Positions 45,783 through 54,608 of a DNA stretch of 64,000 nucleotides are shown here, one piece after another. The notes under the pieces are model-generated. The model was not told where the DNA came from, did not search any database, and saw nothing but the letters and a program-made list of their open reading frames with translations. The first letter of the stretch is position 1, and every line of letters starts with the position of its first letter. The translations under genes were made by a program, and so were the position numbers. The DNA is from Firmicutes bacterium UBA4916 (lineage in GTDB: Bacteria; Bacillota; Clostridia; Tissierellales; Tepidimicrobiaceae). The stretch spans positions 1 through 64,000 of the forward strand of contig DHBY01000052.1 in NCBI GenBank assembly GCA_002398845.1. Direction: 5' to 3'.

Positions 45783-46814
45783 TTATTCTACAATTAAATA
45801 ATAATCTTCCCTCTCTACTACCTCTCCAACAATCTCATATTTAGTTGGAGTATCCTTTAATCCTTCTAATAGTAAGCTTGCCTTATCCTTTGGAACTGAT
45901 ATTAATAAGCCCCCAGATGTTTGGGGATCAAATAATACATCTTTTATATCTTCAGGTATTTGATCTGTAAACTTTACCTTATCTCCTATATGCTCCTTAT
46001 TTGCATAAGTCCCAGCTGGAACTAAACCCATTTGTGCATATTCTAAGGCATTAGTTATTAGGGGTATGCTTTTATGGTTGATTTTAATGGTTACTGAACT
46101 TCCTTCTGCCATTTCTAAAGTATGACCTAATAGTCCAAAACCAGTAATATCTGTTACGCTATTTACCTCTACTTTATCTACAGCTTCTTTGGCATATTTA
46201 TTCAATGTAGTCATAACCATAACAGCTTCGTCATAGGAGGCTTTATTTGCTATTCCCCCTTTAATGGCTGTATTTATGATTCCTAGCCCTAAAGGCTTTG
46301 TTATAATGAGCACATCTCCAGGCTTTGCGCTGCTATTGGTAAGTACCTTTTTAGGATGCACAAAACCAGCAACAGATAATCCATATTTAGGTTCATCATC
46401 TACTACTGTATGACCGCCAACTAAAATAGCACCTGCTTCCTTTACCTTATCATATCCTCCTTTTAATATTTCAACTAGTACATCTGAACTTAAACAGTTT
46501 GGAAAACAAACTATATTCATAGCCAACTTTGGCTCTCCACCCATAGCGTATACATCACTTAAAGAATTAGTGGCAGCTATTTGACCAAATACATATGGAT
46601 CATCAACAACTGGTGTGAAAAAATCTAATGTCTGAATTAAAGCTAAATCATCATTTATTTTATATACTGCTGCATCATCTGATGTATCTAAACCTACAAT
46701 TAAATTTTCATCGAATGATTTTGGTAAATGGCACAAAACTTGTGCCAACACATCGGGACCGATTTTAGCTGCTCAGCCAGAGCTCTTAGTTAGTTCAGTT
46801 AGTTTTTTATTCAT
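45783..46814 (-). CDS. selD: Selenide, water dikinase SelD, a selenoprotein with in-frame UGA
   Basis: The ATG at 46814 follows AGAGGAGTGAG and opens a 343-residue product if the UGA at 46773-46775 (codon 14) is read as selenocysteine. The local sequence LTKSSG-U-AAKIGP matches the catalytic Cys/Sec region of SelD, and the Lys needed for activity is present. Starting after the UGA (nearest codon 46751) would lose that site. A hairpin with loop GGUCC follows. SelD makes selenophosphate for SelA. The gene is first in selD-selA-selB. Confidence 0.95.
46744..46769 (-). promoter_or_regulatory. SECIS-like hairpin in selD
   Basis: On the minus strand GCUAA (46765-46769) pairs with UUGGC (46744-46748), and AUCG pairs with CGAU around GUCC. 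The apical GGUC matches the bacterial SECIS loop that SelB recognises. It begins 3 nt after the UGA, with its upper stem 9 nt after it. The fold was done by eye. Confidence 0.7.
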
Positions 46815-46827
46815 TTAGCTCACTCCT

Positions 46828-47445
46828 CTATTTTACCGTAATAAACTCTTTTATGCTTTCAAATCGCTTTTCTCCAATGCCAGATACATTTTTAATATCA
46901 TCAATAGTCTTAAATGGGCTTTGTTCTCTATAATCCAATATCTTCCCAGCTAATACATCACCTATACCCGGCAATGACATCAATTCTTCTTTAGTACATA
47001 TATTAATATTAATTAGGCTATTATCATTACTAGTAATTGTATCATTTGAAGTTTCTATAGTTATATCCTCTTCTCCTATTTTAGGGATATATATTTTTTC
47101 TTCATCTGATAATTTCTTTGCCAAGTTTATTTTATCCAAATCAGCGTCTTTTTTCAATCCTCCAGCTAAATTTACTGCGTCAATAACCCTCGAGCCCAAA
47201 TTTAATTCTACTATGCCTGGCTTATAGACTTCACCACTAATATGTACCATTATAATTTGATTTTCATCAATTCCCTCTTCTTCAATTAAATCTATAGATA
47301 AATCCTCTACATTAATTTCATTATTTATATCATCTTTTTCATCTGTCAAAAACTTACTATTAACAAAATTAAAAACCGATATTATAACCACTATTAATAT
47401 TAAAGAAATTATAATTATCTGCTCTTTTTTTGTAAAATATGTCAT
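46828..47445 (-). CDS. comEA: ComEA-type DNA-binding protein
   Basis: From the ATG at 47445 the protein has 205 aa. A membrane helix (residues 9-28) anchors an external part with an SLBB domain (MVHISGEVYKPGIVEL) and a C-terminal helix-hairpin-helix pair (NINICTKEELMSLPGIGDVLAGKI and NVSGIGEKRFESI). It binds incoming double-stranded DNA for ComEC. The GTG at 47457 overlaps the AAGGAG site. It lies upstream of selD, a competence-selenium neighbourhood. Confidence 0.93.
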   Translation of the reverse strand: MTYFTKKEQIIIISLILIVVIISVFNFVNSKFLTDEKDDINNEINVEDLSIDLIEEEGIDENQIIMVHISGEVYKPGIVELNLGSRVIDAVNLAGGLKKDADLDKINLAKKLSDEEKIYIPKIGEEDITIETSNDTITSNDNSLININICTKEELMSLPGIGDVLAGKILDYREQSPFKTIDDIKNVSGIGEKRFESIKEFITVK

Positions 47446-47565
47446 AGTTCTACCCACTCCTTTTTACAAATTACTCTGTTATTTAAAATATTCGACCCTT
47501 TAAGCAAATTTCCTCCTTTTGTTAAAAAATAATTCCTCATATCTATTAAAAATAAATATAATTTC

Positions 47566-47574
47566 TGGTATAAT
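47566..47574 (+). promoter_or_regulatory. Extended -10 promoter of dacF
   Basis: TGGTATAAT is an extended -10 about 32 bp before the dacF start. No good -35 is seen 17 bp upstream, consistent with an extended -10 promoter. Confidence 0.5.
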
Positions 47575-47606
47575 TTAATTATTGCAAAGAAAAAGGAGGG
47601 AGTTGT

Positions 47607-48878
47607 TTGAAAAAAATTATATCAATTGTATTGCTTTTATTATTAACTACATATAACATATCTTTTGCAGATGAATTAAAATTATCTGGAGAGGGTGCCA
47701 TACTTATAGATAGGGATACGGGTCAAATCCTTTATGAAAAAAATCCCCATATGAAATTACAACCTGCAAGTACTACTAAGATAATGACTGGGATACTTGC
47801 TATAGAAAAAGGCAATATAAACGATATAGCTACTATTGATGAAGAGGTAGTTAACTTAACTGATGGTAGTCATATAGCTTTAGAACCAGGCGAACAAATT
47901 AAATTTGAGGATTTATTAAATGCATTGTTAATTGAATCAGCTAATGATGCTGCTTTGGCCATTGCAAAGCATATTTCTGGCAGTATTGATGAGTTTGTCA
48001 AGTTGATGAATGCCAAAGCTAAGGAAATAGGTGCTTTAAATACTAATTTTGTTAACCCAAACGGTTTACCAGATGAAAATCATGTAACTACAGCTTATGA
48101 TTTAAGTTTAATGGCAAAATACGCTATGAAAAACGATACTTTCAGACAAATAGTATGTAATTATACTTACACTATACCTGAAACCAATAAAAAAAATGAA
48201 GCAAGATATTTAAAATCTGCTAATAGACTATTGTATAGCAATCAAAAAATTAATGTAAATGGAAAAATGGTTCCTATTAAATATGAAGGGGTTAATGGAA
48301 TAAAAACTGGATATACTGTAGCTGCTCAAAATTGTTTAGTAGCTTCAGCCGAAAGAGGTAATCAAAGACTTATTGCAGTAGTTTTAAAAGCAAATGGTAG
48401 AGAAGTATATGCTGATATTCACAAATTATTAAACTATGGGTTTAACAATTATGAAAAAGCTACTATCGCCTTTAAGGATCAATTCATTAATAATATTGAT
48501 ATAATAGATGGTGTAAGCCCATTAGTTGCTGGAATATTAAAAGATAGTCTATGTGTTTCTATACCTAAGGGTAGCTTAGATAAAATAGATAAAAGGATCT
48601 CTATTGATGATGATATTGAAGCTCCCGTAGAAAAAGATCAAATCTTAGGCAAAGTTGAATATTATCTTGAAGGTCAGTTTTTAGGACAAGCTGATATTAT
48701 TTCTACCTTAAGTGTTGAAAAAAACCTTAAAGTTGATACAGTTAATAAAATTTTTAGCAAGTGGTATATATTTGTAATAGCTTTACTGATTATAATACGA
48801 ATTGGAACTATCGCCAAACAAAAGCAAAGGAAAAAACGAAGAAATTCATTATATAAAGCTCATAATCCATTACAATAA
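47607..48878 (+). CDS. dacF: D-alanyl-D-alanine carboxypeptidase (DacF-like)
   Basis: The 423-aa protein has a signal peptide (residues 1-21), the SxxK S55-TTK in PASTTKIM, S111-A-N113 in LIESANDAA and the KTG at 233-235 in GIKTGYT. A PBP5_C domain and a final membrane helix with a basic tail follow. It trims peptidoglycan pentapeptides. The TTG at 47607 follows AAAGGAGGG. It stands alone on the plus strand. Whether it is the spore DacF or a vegetative DacA-type enzyme is not certain. Confidence 0.94.
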   Translation: MKKIISIVLLLLLTTYNISFADELKLSGEGAILIDRDTGQILYEKNPHMKLQPASTTKIMTGILAIEKGNINDIATIDEEVVNLTDGSHIALEPGEQIKFEDLLNALLIESANDAALAIAKHISGSIDEFVKLMNAKAKEIGALNTNFVNPNGLPDENHVTTAYDLSLMAKYAMKNDTFRQIVCNYTYTIPETNKKNEARYLKSANRLLYSNQKINVNGKMVPIKYEGVNGIKTGYTVAAQNCLVASAERGNQRLIAVVLKANGREVYADIHKLLNYGFNNYEKATIAFKDQFINNIDIIDGVSPLVAGILKDSLCVSIPKGSLDKIDKRISIDDDIEAPVEKDQILGKVEYYLEGQFLGQADIISTLSVEKNLKVDTVNKIFSKWYIFVIALLIIIRIGTIAKQKQRKKRRNSLYKAHNPLQ

Positions 48879-48907
48879 AAAACCTTGCCTTAATAGACAA
48901 GGTTTTT
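48878..48907. terminator. Bidirectional terminator between dacF and ridA
   Basis: AAAAACCTTG (48878-48887) pairs with CAAGGTTTTT (48898-48907). A/T-rich arms give a U-tract in both directions, ending dacF and ridA. Confidence 0.85.
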
Positions 48908-48913
48908 CTTATT

Positions 48914-49294
48914 CTATAATACTGCTATAGCTTCAATTTCTATATCCCCATCTTTTGGTAGTTTTGATACTTCAACACATGATCTGGAAGGTTTGTGTTT
49001 ATTAAAATATTTCTCATACGCTTCATTGATTAATGGGAAATCGTCCATATTTTTTATGTAGATATTTACCTTAGCTACATTTTCTAATGTGGCCCCTTCA
49101 GCCTCTAATATTGCTTTAACATTTTCTAAACATTGCATTGTTTCTTTTTGAATATCTCCCTTTAGCAATTCTCCTGTTTCAGGTACTATAGGTAGCTGAC
49201 CTGATGTAAATATCAAAGTATTAGCCTTAATCCCTTGGGAATAAGGTCCTACTGCTCCTGGTGCTTTATTAGTTGAGATTGATTTTAAATTCAT
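48914..49294 (-). CDS. ridA: RidA-family reactive intermediate deaminase
   Basis: The 126-aa protein has GPYSQGIKANTLIFTSGQLPI, the deaminase-site Arg in KPSRSCVEVSKLP and EIEAIAVL, the RidA signature. It hydrolyses reactive 2-aminoacrylate from PLP enzymes. AAGGAGG precedes the ATG. It follows rsfS by 38 bp. Confidence 0.96.
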   Translation of the reverse strand: MNLKSISTNKAPGAVGPYSQGIKANTLIFTSGQLPIVPETGELLKGDIQKETMQCLENVKAILEAEGATLENVAKVNIYIKNMDDFPLINEAYEKYFNKHKPSRSCVEVSKLPKDGDIEIEAIAVL

Positions 49295-49332
49295 TTTATA
49301 GCCTCCTTAAGTTAATAGTATATAGTATATGG

Positions 49333-49680
49333 TTAAATTATGCTATCTAATTCTTCAGCATCAGCCCATAACTTTTCTAAATTATAAAATTCTCTATCTT
49401 CCCTATGAAATACATGGACAACTATATCTCCAAAATCTAATAATATCCACCTGCCGCTTTCATAGCCTTCTTTACCAAATAAAGAAAATCCAGCCCTTCC
49501 CATTTTTTCTTCAATTTCATCAGAAATTGCTTTTACCTGAGTAGTAGAGTTTCCACTTACAATTATGAAATAATCTGCAATAGTGGATAATTTTTTAAGA
49601 TTCAATATTTTAATATTAAATCCTTTTTTATCACTACAAGCTTTGGTGATAATAGATATTCTTTCATCAATATCCTTCAC
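49333..49680 (-). CDS. rsfS: Ribosomal silencing factor RsfS
   Basis: The 115-aa protein (YqeL family) contains ADYFIIVSGNSTTQV, GYESGRWILLDFGDIVVHVFH and the end YNLEKLWADAE. It binds L14 and keeps ribosomal subunits apart in poor conditions. The GTG start follows AGGAGG by seven bases. The yqeK-nadD-yhbY genes upstream form its usual neighbourhood. Confidence 0.96.
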   Translation of the reverse strand: MKDIDERISIITKACSDKKGFNIKILNLKKLSTIADYFIIVSGNSTTQVKAISDEIEEKMGRAGFSLFGKEGYESGRWILLDFGDIVVHVFHREDREFYNLEKLWADAEELDSII

Positions 49681-49698
49681 TTAATTACCTCCTGATAT

Positions 49699-50649
49699 TT
49701 AGTTAACTTCATTTTCAGTATTATCTAAATGTTCAACTGTCCTATTTTCAGTAAACATTGTTTTGACCATTTTATTACTTTCCTCTTCGTCAAGAATAAA
49801 ATATGAAACCCCGTTAATATATTCCCCATCTCCTGGCAAAGTTGCCATTTGTATATTATCTATTTTAAAGTTCTTAGCTTTCATGGCGAATTTCATTATT
49901 ACATCTAATGGTATATTTGTATCTACATAATCATAATAAGATTTTATCATTTGAGGAACATTAGCTATATTTGATGGTCTTAAAGTCTTTTCTATAGCGG
50001 ATTTCACAAATTGCTGCTGTGCATTTATCCTACCCAAATCCTGATTTGCATATCCTTTTCTAAACCTTAAGAACTGAAGTGCCTCATCTCCATCTAGGGT
50101 TTGTTGCCCTTTCTTTAAATCAATATAAAGAGGTGGATTTGCAATGGGGTCACTGTACCTCATGTCCATAGGAACATATACATCTACACCATCTATAAGA
50201 TCAACATACTCCTTAACTAACTTATAGTCTACCCTAACATAATATTCTAAATCTATCCCAAGTAAATCCTTCACTGCTTTTACGGATAACTCTGGTCCAC
50301 CATAAGCATGGGCATGGTTTATCTTTTCTTCATTTTTCCTGCCGCGTATACGGGCCTTTGTATCCCTAGGTATTGAAAGTATAGAAATATCTCCTGTTGC
50401 CTTATCAAGCCTGCATAACATCATAGTATCTGATCTAGTGCTAGCATCTTTAGCTATATCTCTAGAATCTACCCCTAATAATAAAAAGGTTATATCATTT
50501 TTTCCATCCACTAATCTGTCAATGAAGTTAGAATTATATGCTTCCTGTTCCCCCTCAGCCTTTATAACGGTTTTATAAATAAAGCCACTCCACACTACTG
50601 AAAATGCAATAATTGAAATAAAAAAGGTTTTAAAAAATGTTTTTTTCAC
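49699..50649 (-). CDS. LytR-CpsA-Psr family cell-wall ligase
   Basis: The 316-aa protein has a membrane helix (residues 9-25) and an external LCP domain with LLLGVDSRD, STRSDTMMLCRLD, LSIPRDTKARI and the C-terminal LRFRKGYANQDLGR. These Asp and Arg residues bind polyprenyl pyrophosphate. LCP enzymes attach teichoic acids or polysaccharides to peptidoglycan. The GTG start follows GGAGTGAGG. It is inserted between yqeK and rsfS. Confidence 0.93.
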   Translation of the reverse strand: MKKTFFKTFFISIIAFSVVWSGFIYKTVIKAEGEQEAYNSNFIDRLVDGKNDITFLLLGVDSRDIAKDASTRSDTMMLCRLDKATGDISILSIPRDTKARIRGRKNEEKINHAHAYGGPELSVKAVKDLLGIDLEYYVRVDYKLVKEYVDLIDGVDVYVPMDMRYSDPIANPPLYIDLKKGQQTLDGDEALQFLRFRKGYANQDLGRINAQQQFVKSAIEKTLRPSNIANVPQMIKSYYDYVDTNIPLDVIMKFAMKAKNFKIDNIQMATLPGDGEYINGVSYFILDEEESNKMVKTMFTENRTVEHLDNTENEVN

Positions 50650-50655
50650 TGGGCC

Positions 50656-51228
50656 TCACTCCAAATCCTTTAAAATTATTAACTGGTTTCTTGCCTTGAT
50701 CGTATCTAGATGTATTAGATTTCCCCTCTGGATAATAAATTTTACTGTACTATCTATGGCATATAATATACTTGTATCAATATCTTCATATGCCATTTCC
50801 CTTATCTTTTCTATCCCATCAAAATTTCTGCTTGGCTCTATAACATCAGCTAAATATACTATCTTTTCTAATATGCTCATGTTTTCTCGTCCAGTTGTAT
50901 GGAATCGAATTGCATTTAAAACGTCTTTATCTATAACATGATATTTTCTTTTTGCTAGGGCTTCTCCCAAGGGACCATGAATAAGTTCTTTATTTTTTTT
51001 CATAACATTATCTAGAATTATATCAAAATCATCGGCCATTTTCAACAAATTTATTTCACCTTGAAGCTTACCACAATCATGTAATAGGCCAGCTAATGCT
51101 GCTTTTTCTATAGAACAACCATAGTGTTTAGCTAGTTCTATGCTTGTATTCATAACGCCTATAGAATGATTATACCTATAAGACCCAATATCTTCCTTTA
51201 AGCTATCATAAATCCATCCTTCTATCAT
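50656..51228 (-). CDS. yqeK: YqeK-type HD phosphohydrolase (Ap4A hydrolase)
   Basis: The 190-aa HD-domain protein carries H21 in YNHSIGV, H50-D51 in LLHDCGKL, then HGPLGEALAKRK and HTTGRENMS. Family members hydrolyse diadenosine tetraphosphate symmetrically. GGAGGC precedes the ATG. It lies 13 bp after nadD, the conserved nadD-yqeK pair. Confidence 0.95.
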   Translation of the reverse strand: MIEGWIYDSLKEDIGSYRYNHSIGVMNTSIELAKHYGCSIEKAALAGLLHDCGKLQGEINLLKMADDFDIILDNVMKKNKELIHGPLGEALAKRKYHVIDKDVLNAIRFHTTGRENMSILEKIVYLADVIEPSRNFDGIEKIREMAYEDIDTSILYAIDSTVKFIIQRGNLIHLDTIKARNQLIILKDLE

Positions 51229-51241
51229 AATATGCCTCCTA

Positions 51242-51850
51242 TTATTTATAAAGTTTATTCTTTTCTATATATAGCTCTACTGACTCTGGTACTAGATACT
51301 TTATGGATAATTCTGATTTTACTCTATTTCTAATACTCGTAGATGATATATCTATAAGAGGCGTTTCTAATAAATATATAGAATCTTTATATATTCTACT
51401 TAACTCCTTGAATCTAGATTCTAATTTATTAGAATCTAAATCTGGTCTCTTTGCTACAATAAATTTGCATAAACTCAGTAATTCCTTATAATCTTTCCAT
51501 TTATCGATATTACAAAAAGAATCCGCCCCTAAAATAAAATAAAACTCCTTATCCCTATATTTAGACTGTAAATATTTTATCGTATCTATAGTATAAGTAG
51601 CCCCTTCCCTTTGAATCTCAATTGAAGATAAAGAAAAATATGGGTTAGTACTTATAGCCAAAACGGTCATATCATATCTATAATTAACAGATGAGATATC
51701 TTTCTCTCCTTTATGGGGTGGCTTTCCAGTTGGTATAAAAATTATTTGTTCTAAATCAAATTGGATCCTAGAATGTTCAGCTAATATTAGATGTCCATTA
51801 TGTATAGGATCAAAAGTCCCCCCCATTATGCCCACTTTCATCTTCTTCAA
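51242..51850 (-). CDS. nadD: Nicotinate-nucleotide adenylyltransferase
   Basis: The 202-aa protein makes deamido-NAD from NaMN and ATP. The (H/T)IGH-type motif is in GTFDPIHNGH at residues 11-20, and the family end IDISSTSIRNRVK is present. The TTG at 51850, seven bases after GGAGGG, is the likely start; an ATG three codons later is the alternative. Confidence 0.96.
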   Translation of the reverse strand: MKKMKVGIMGGTFDPIHNGHLILAEHSRIQFDLEQIIFIPTGKPPHKGEKDISSVNYRYDMTVLAISTNPYFSLSSIEIQREGATYTIDTIKYLQSKYRDKEFYFILGADSFCNIDKWKDYKELLSLCKFIVAKRPDLDSNKLESRFKELSRIYKDSIYLLETPLIDISSTSIRNRVKSELSIKYLVPESVELYIEKNKLYK

Positions 51851-51884
51851 AGTATATCCCTCCAGTTAAACTTTTTTATAATAG

Positions 51885-51917
51885 ATAAACTTCAGAAACT
51901 AACGTTCTGAAGTTTAT
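51885..51917 (-). terminator. Hairpin between yhbY and nadD
   Basis: A perfect 13-bp stem ATAAACTTCAGAA (51885-51897 with 51905-51917) has a 7-nt loop. Its U-tail is weak, so read-through to nadD is likely. Confidence 0.55.
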
Positions 51918-51928
51918 TTAGAAATATA

Positions 51929-52219
51929 TTATGGCAATAATATTTTTTTATTTTCTTTAGATTCTCTATATAATACAAATTTGCTTCCAATGCTTTGAAC
52001 AAATTCTGCATTTGTTTTCTCTGCTAACTCACTTGCTATCTCTTTTGCATCTAAAAAGCTATTATTTAATACCTTTATTTTTATAATCTCTCTTACTTCT
52101 AAAGCTTCATCTACTTGCTTAATAAAATTTTCTGTTACTCCATTTTTCCCAATTTGGAATATAGGATCTAGATTATTAGCCATAGCCTTTAAATAACTTC
52201 TTTGCTTCCCTGTTAACAA
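51929..52219 (-). CDS. yhbY: YhbY-type CRM-domain RNA-binding protein
   Basis: The 96-aa protein begins MLTGKQRSYLKAMANNLDP, then FQIGKNGVTENFI with the GxxG loop (GKNG) and FVQSIGSKFVLYRE. CRM proteins bind pre-50S ribosomes. The TTG start follows AAAGGAG by eight bases. It lies between the Cys-rich protein and nadD, as yqeI in B. subtilis. Confidence 0.95.
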   Translation of the reverse strand: MLTGKQRSYLKAMANNLDPIFQIGKNGVTENFIKQVDEALEVREIIKIKVLNNSFLDAKEIASELAEKTNAEFVQSIGSKFVLYRESKENKKILLP

Positions 52220-52238
52220 TTAATACACTCCTTTGATT

Positions 52239-52421
52239 TTAAACCTCAACTTCTTTTCTCGATTGTCTTCTATGAGATTCATATTTTTTGCTGCCTTTTT
52301 TCCATCCAGTCCTTGATTTTTCTTCAGGTTTATAATGTTCATTAACTACTACCTGATTTCTTGCTAGACAATAATAAGTTGGTTGATTCTCTTTACAATT
52401 GCCACAATTTAAACAGTCCAT
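52239..52421 (-). CDS. Small Cys-rich protein of unknown function
   Basis: The 60-aa protein has C3, C6 and C9 (CLNCGNC) and a further C18, a possible metal site, then a very basic tail (GWKKGSKKYESHRRQSRKE). I do not recognise the family. GGAGGG precedes the ATG. It lies between obg and yhbY in a ribosome-related run, so an RNA-linked role is possible but not shown. Confidence 0.65.
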   Translation of the reverse strand: MDCLNCGNCKENQPTYYCLARNQVVVNEHYKPEEKSRTGWKKGSKKYESHRRQSRKEVEV

Positions 52422-52441
52422 TTTGCTTACGAACCCTCCAT

Positions 52442-53716
52442 TTAATCAAAAAATTCAAATTCATATCCACAAATAAATACTGAATCGTTTTCTTCAATGC
52501 CTAATCTTTTTAATTCCTCCACAACTCCCCTTTGCCTAATGGTATTTTGAAAGTATCTCGAAGAATCATAATCATCAAAATTTGTTGAATTCAATAATTT
52601 TTCTATAAAAGATCCTTCTACGATATACTTTCCATCTTCTTTTTTCACAATAATACCCTTCTCAACAGGTTCTTCAAAGGTAAAATCAATTTCTTCGTCA
52701 AAGGTTTCATATTGGATAGCTGTTTTAGTTAGAACTTCCCATATGCCAAATTTCAACTTTGAGATTCCTTCTCTTGTTGCAGCAGAAATTGGATATATTT
52801 TATAGCCTTTAGGCTCAAATTCTTCTTTAATCTTTATTAACCATTCTTCAGATTCAGATAAGTCCATTTTGTTCGCAGCAATTATTTGAGGTTTTTCTGA
52901 AAGTTTAGGATTATAACGAATCAATTCTTCATTAATTTTATAAAAATCCTTAATGGGATCTCTCCCCTCTAAACCTGATGTATCTAATACATGAACCAAG
53001 ACTCTAGTTCTTTCTATATGTCTTAAAAAATCATGGCCTAAACCAGCACCTTCATGGGCTCCTTCAATTAACCCTGGTATATCGGCAACAACAAAGCTTT
53101 TCTCTTCATCTACTTTTACAACTCCTAAATTTGGCTTTAAGGTGGTAAAATGATAATTAGCAATCTTAGGCCTTGCTTCAGATATTATAGATAGTATTGT
53201 AGATTTTCCCACATTAGGAAATCCAACTAGTCCTACATCAGCTAATAATTTTAGCTCTAATATAACGGTTTTTTCTTCGCCACTGCTGCCAGATTCAGCA
53301 AACCTTGGTGCTTGTCTTGTAGATGTAGCAAACTTAGCATTGCCTTTGCCTCCTTTACCACCTTTGGCAATAACATAGGTTTGATCACCTTTTTTAATAT
53401 CTACTATCACTTTATTTGTATTTGCATCTTTCACTAATGTTCCTACGGGCACTTTTAGTATCAGGTCCTGCCCTTTTTTCCCAAATTGCTTTTTTGTCCT
53501 ACCATTTTCTCCATTTTCTGCTTTATAAGAACGTTTATATCTAAAATCCATTAGTGTTCTTATCCCTTCATCAGCTTGTAAAATTATATTGCCTCCATCC
53601 CCTCCATCCCCTCCATAAGGGCCTCCTGCAGGTTCATATTTTTCTCTTCTAAAAGCTACTGCGCCATCTCCGCCTTTACCAGCCTTTAAGCCTATCTCTG
53701 CTACGTCAATAAACAT
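52442..53716 (-). CDS. obg: GTPase Obg (CgtA)
   Basis: The ATG at 53716 after AAAGGATGA gives 424 aa. The Gly-rich Obg domain (KGGDGAVAFRRE) leads to the G domain with GFPNVGKS at 165-172, then the C-terminal OCT domain (VVEELKRLGIEENDSV). Obg acts in 50S assembly and stress control. The frame is open to 53761 but that stretch is the leader. It has a strong promoter of its own. Confidence 0.97.
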   Translation of the reverse strand: MFIDVAEIGLKAGKGGDGAVAFRREKYEPAGGPYGGDGGDGGNIILQADEGIRTLMDFRYKRSYKAENGENGRTKKQFGKKGQDLILKVPVGTLVKDANTNKVIVDIKKGDQTYVIAKGGKGGKGNAKFATSTRQAPRFAESGSSGEEKTVILELKLLADVGLVGFPNVGKSTILSIISEARPKIANYHFTTLKPNLGVVKVDEEKSFVVADIPGLIEGAHEGAGLGHDFLRHIERTRVLVHVLDTSGLEGRDPIKDFYKINEELIRYNPKLSEKPQIIAANKMDLSESEEWLIKIKEEFEPKGYKIYPISAATREGISKLKFGIWEVLTKTAIQYETFDEEIDFTFEEPVEKGIIVKKEDGKYIVEGSFIEKLLNSTNFDDYDSSRYFQNTIRQRGVVEELKRLGIEENDSVFICGYEFEFFD

Positions 53717-53759
53717 ATTATCATCCTTTATTATTCTTTTTTCTATTATCAGTAATTTC

Positions 53760-53787
53760 ATTATACCAAGATATACTATACTGTCAA
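53760..53787 (-). promoter_or_regulatory. Strong sigma-A promoter of the obg operon
   Basis: Consensus TTGACA (53782-53787) and TATAAT (53760-53765) are 16 bp apart, with an extended -10 TGG before TATAAT. It drives obg and the genes after it. Confidence 0.88.
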
Positions 53788-53917
53788 TAATCTACAACAA
53801 AGATTTAAATTAAATCCATACTATTTTGTCTTAATAATATTTTATGAAGCTATATAGATATTATTTAAGTGTAAAGTTTATTTTATTCTTCCTGGATGAA
53901 ATTATTCTTCTAAATAA

Positions 53918-53956
53918 AAATACATAAAAATAAAGCTTACCTTACTGGTAAGCTTT
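53918..53956 (-). terminator. Terminator after rpmA
   Basis: AAAGCTTACC (53932-53941 with 53947-53956) forms a 10-bp stem with a U-rich tail at 53918-53931 on the minus strand. Confidence 0.85.
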
Positions 53957-53962
53957 GAGATT

Positions 53963-54253
53963 CTATGCTAATTCTTCATTAGGATAAACACTAACTTGTT
54001 TTTTATCTTTACCTTTTTTTTCAAATTTAACTACTCCATCTACTTTAGCAAATAGAGTATCATCTCCGCCTCTACCTACATTGTTTCCAGCGTGAATCCT
54101 AGTTCCCCTTTGTCTTACAAGTATATTACCTGCTAAAACAAATTGGCCATCTCCTCTTTTTACGCCTAATCTTTTAGATTCACTATCTCTACCATTTCTA
54201 GAACTACTTACTCCTTTTTTACTAGAAAATAGTTGTAAATTTAGATTTATCAT
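53963..54253 (-). CDS. rpmA: 50S ribosomal protein L27 with cleavable N-terminus
   Basis: The 96-aa protein begins [14 protein letters not shown], the Firmicute form in which residues 1-9 are removed by Prp between F9 and S10. The rest ([26 protein letters not shown] split at the usual sites) is L27. Prp is encoded directly upstream, 3 bp away, so substrate and protease are made together. Confidence 0.97.
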   Translation of the reverse strand: MINLNLQLFSSKKGVSSSRNGRDSESKRLGVKRGDGQFVLAGNILVRQRGTRIHAGNNVGRGGDDTLFAKVDGVVKFEKKGKDKKQVSVYPNEELA

Positions 54254-54256
54254 TCT

Positions 54257-54604
54257 CTACACCTCCCCATATTCGAGAGTTACATACTCTGGGTAATTTT
54301 CAATAATAGATTTTATTCCCACTTCTAAAGTTTTAAATACAATCTCTGCTTTGTTTCTAGTATCCTTATCTATGGTTTTTGGTATATTTACGCTTAATAT
54401 TCCTTTTTCTTCATCTATAAAATAATCTATTTCTTCCTCATTAATGCTACAAACTTCTACTAATGAAATCAATATAGTTTGTGCAAGAGCTGAAACAGCA
54501 GCACATATTATATCCTTACCTTTAATAGCATAGCCTGCATGTCCCGAGATATAATATCCTTCGATTAAACCATTTTTTCCTTTGAAAATTTTTACTTTAA
54601 TCAT
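54257..54604 (-). CDS. prp: L27-processing cysteine protease Prp
   Basis: The ATG at 54604 gives 115 aa. H22 in SGHAGYA and C34 in DIICAAVSAL are the catalytic pair of the YsxB/Prp family. It removes the L27 leader, which is needed for ribosome assembly in these bacteria. A longer frame to 54628 would run into rplU. It lies between rplU and rpmA, as in other Firmicutes. Confidence 0.94.
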   Translation of the reverse strand: MIKVKIFKGKNGLIEGYYISGHAGYAIKGKDIICAAVSALAQTILISLVEVCSINEEEIDYFIDEEKGILSVNIPKTIDKDTRNKAEIVFKTLEVGIKSIIENYPEYVTLEYGEV

Positions 54605-54608
54605 TTTA

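Noticed and set aside
45783..46751. selD starting at 46751 (322 aa)
   Set aside because: This start follows the UGA and removes the catalytic site; the ATG at 46814 with a strong ribosome site restores it.
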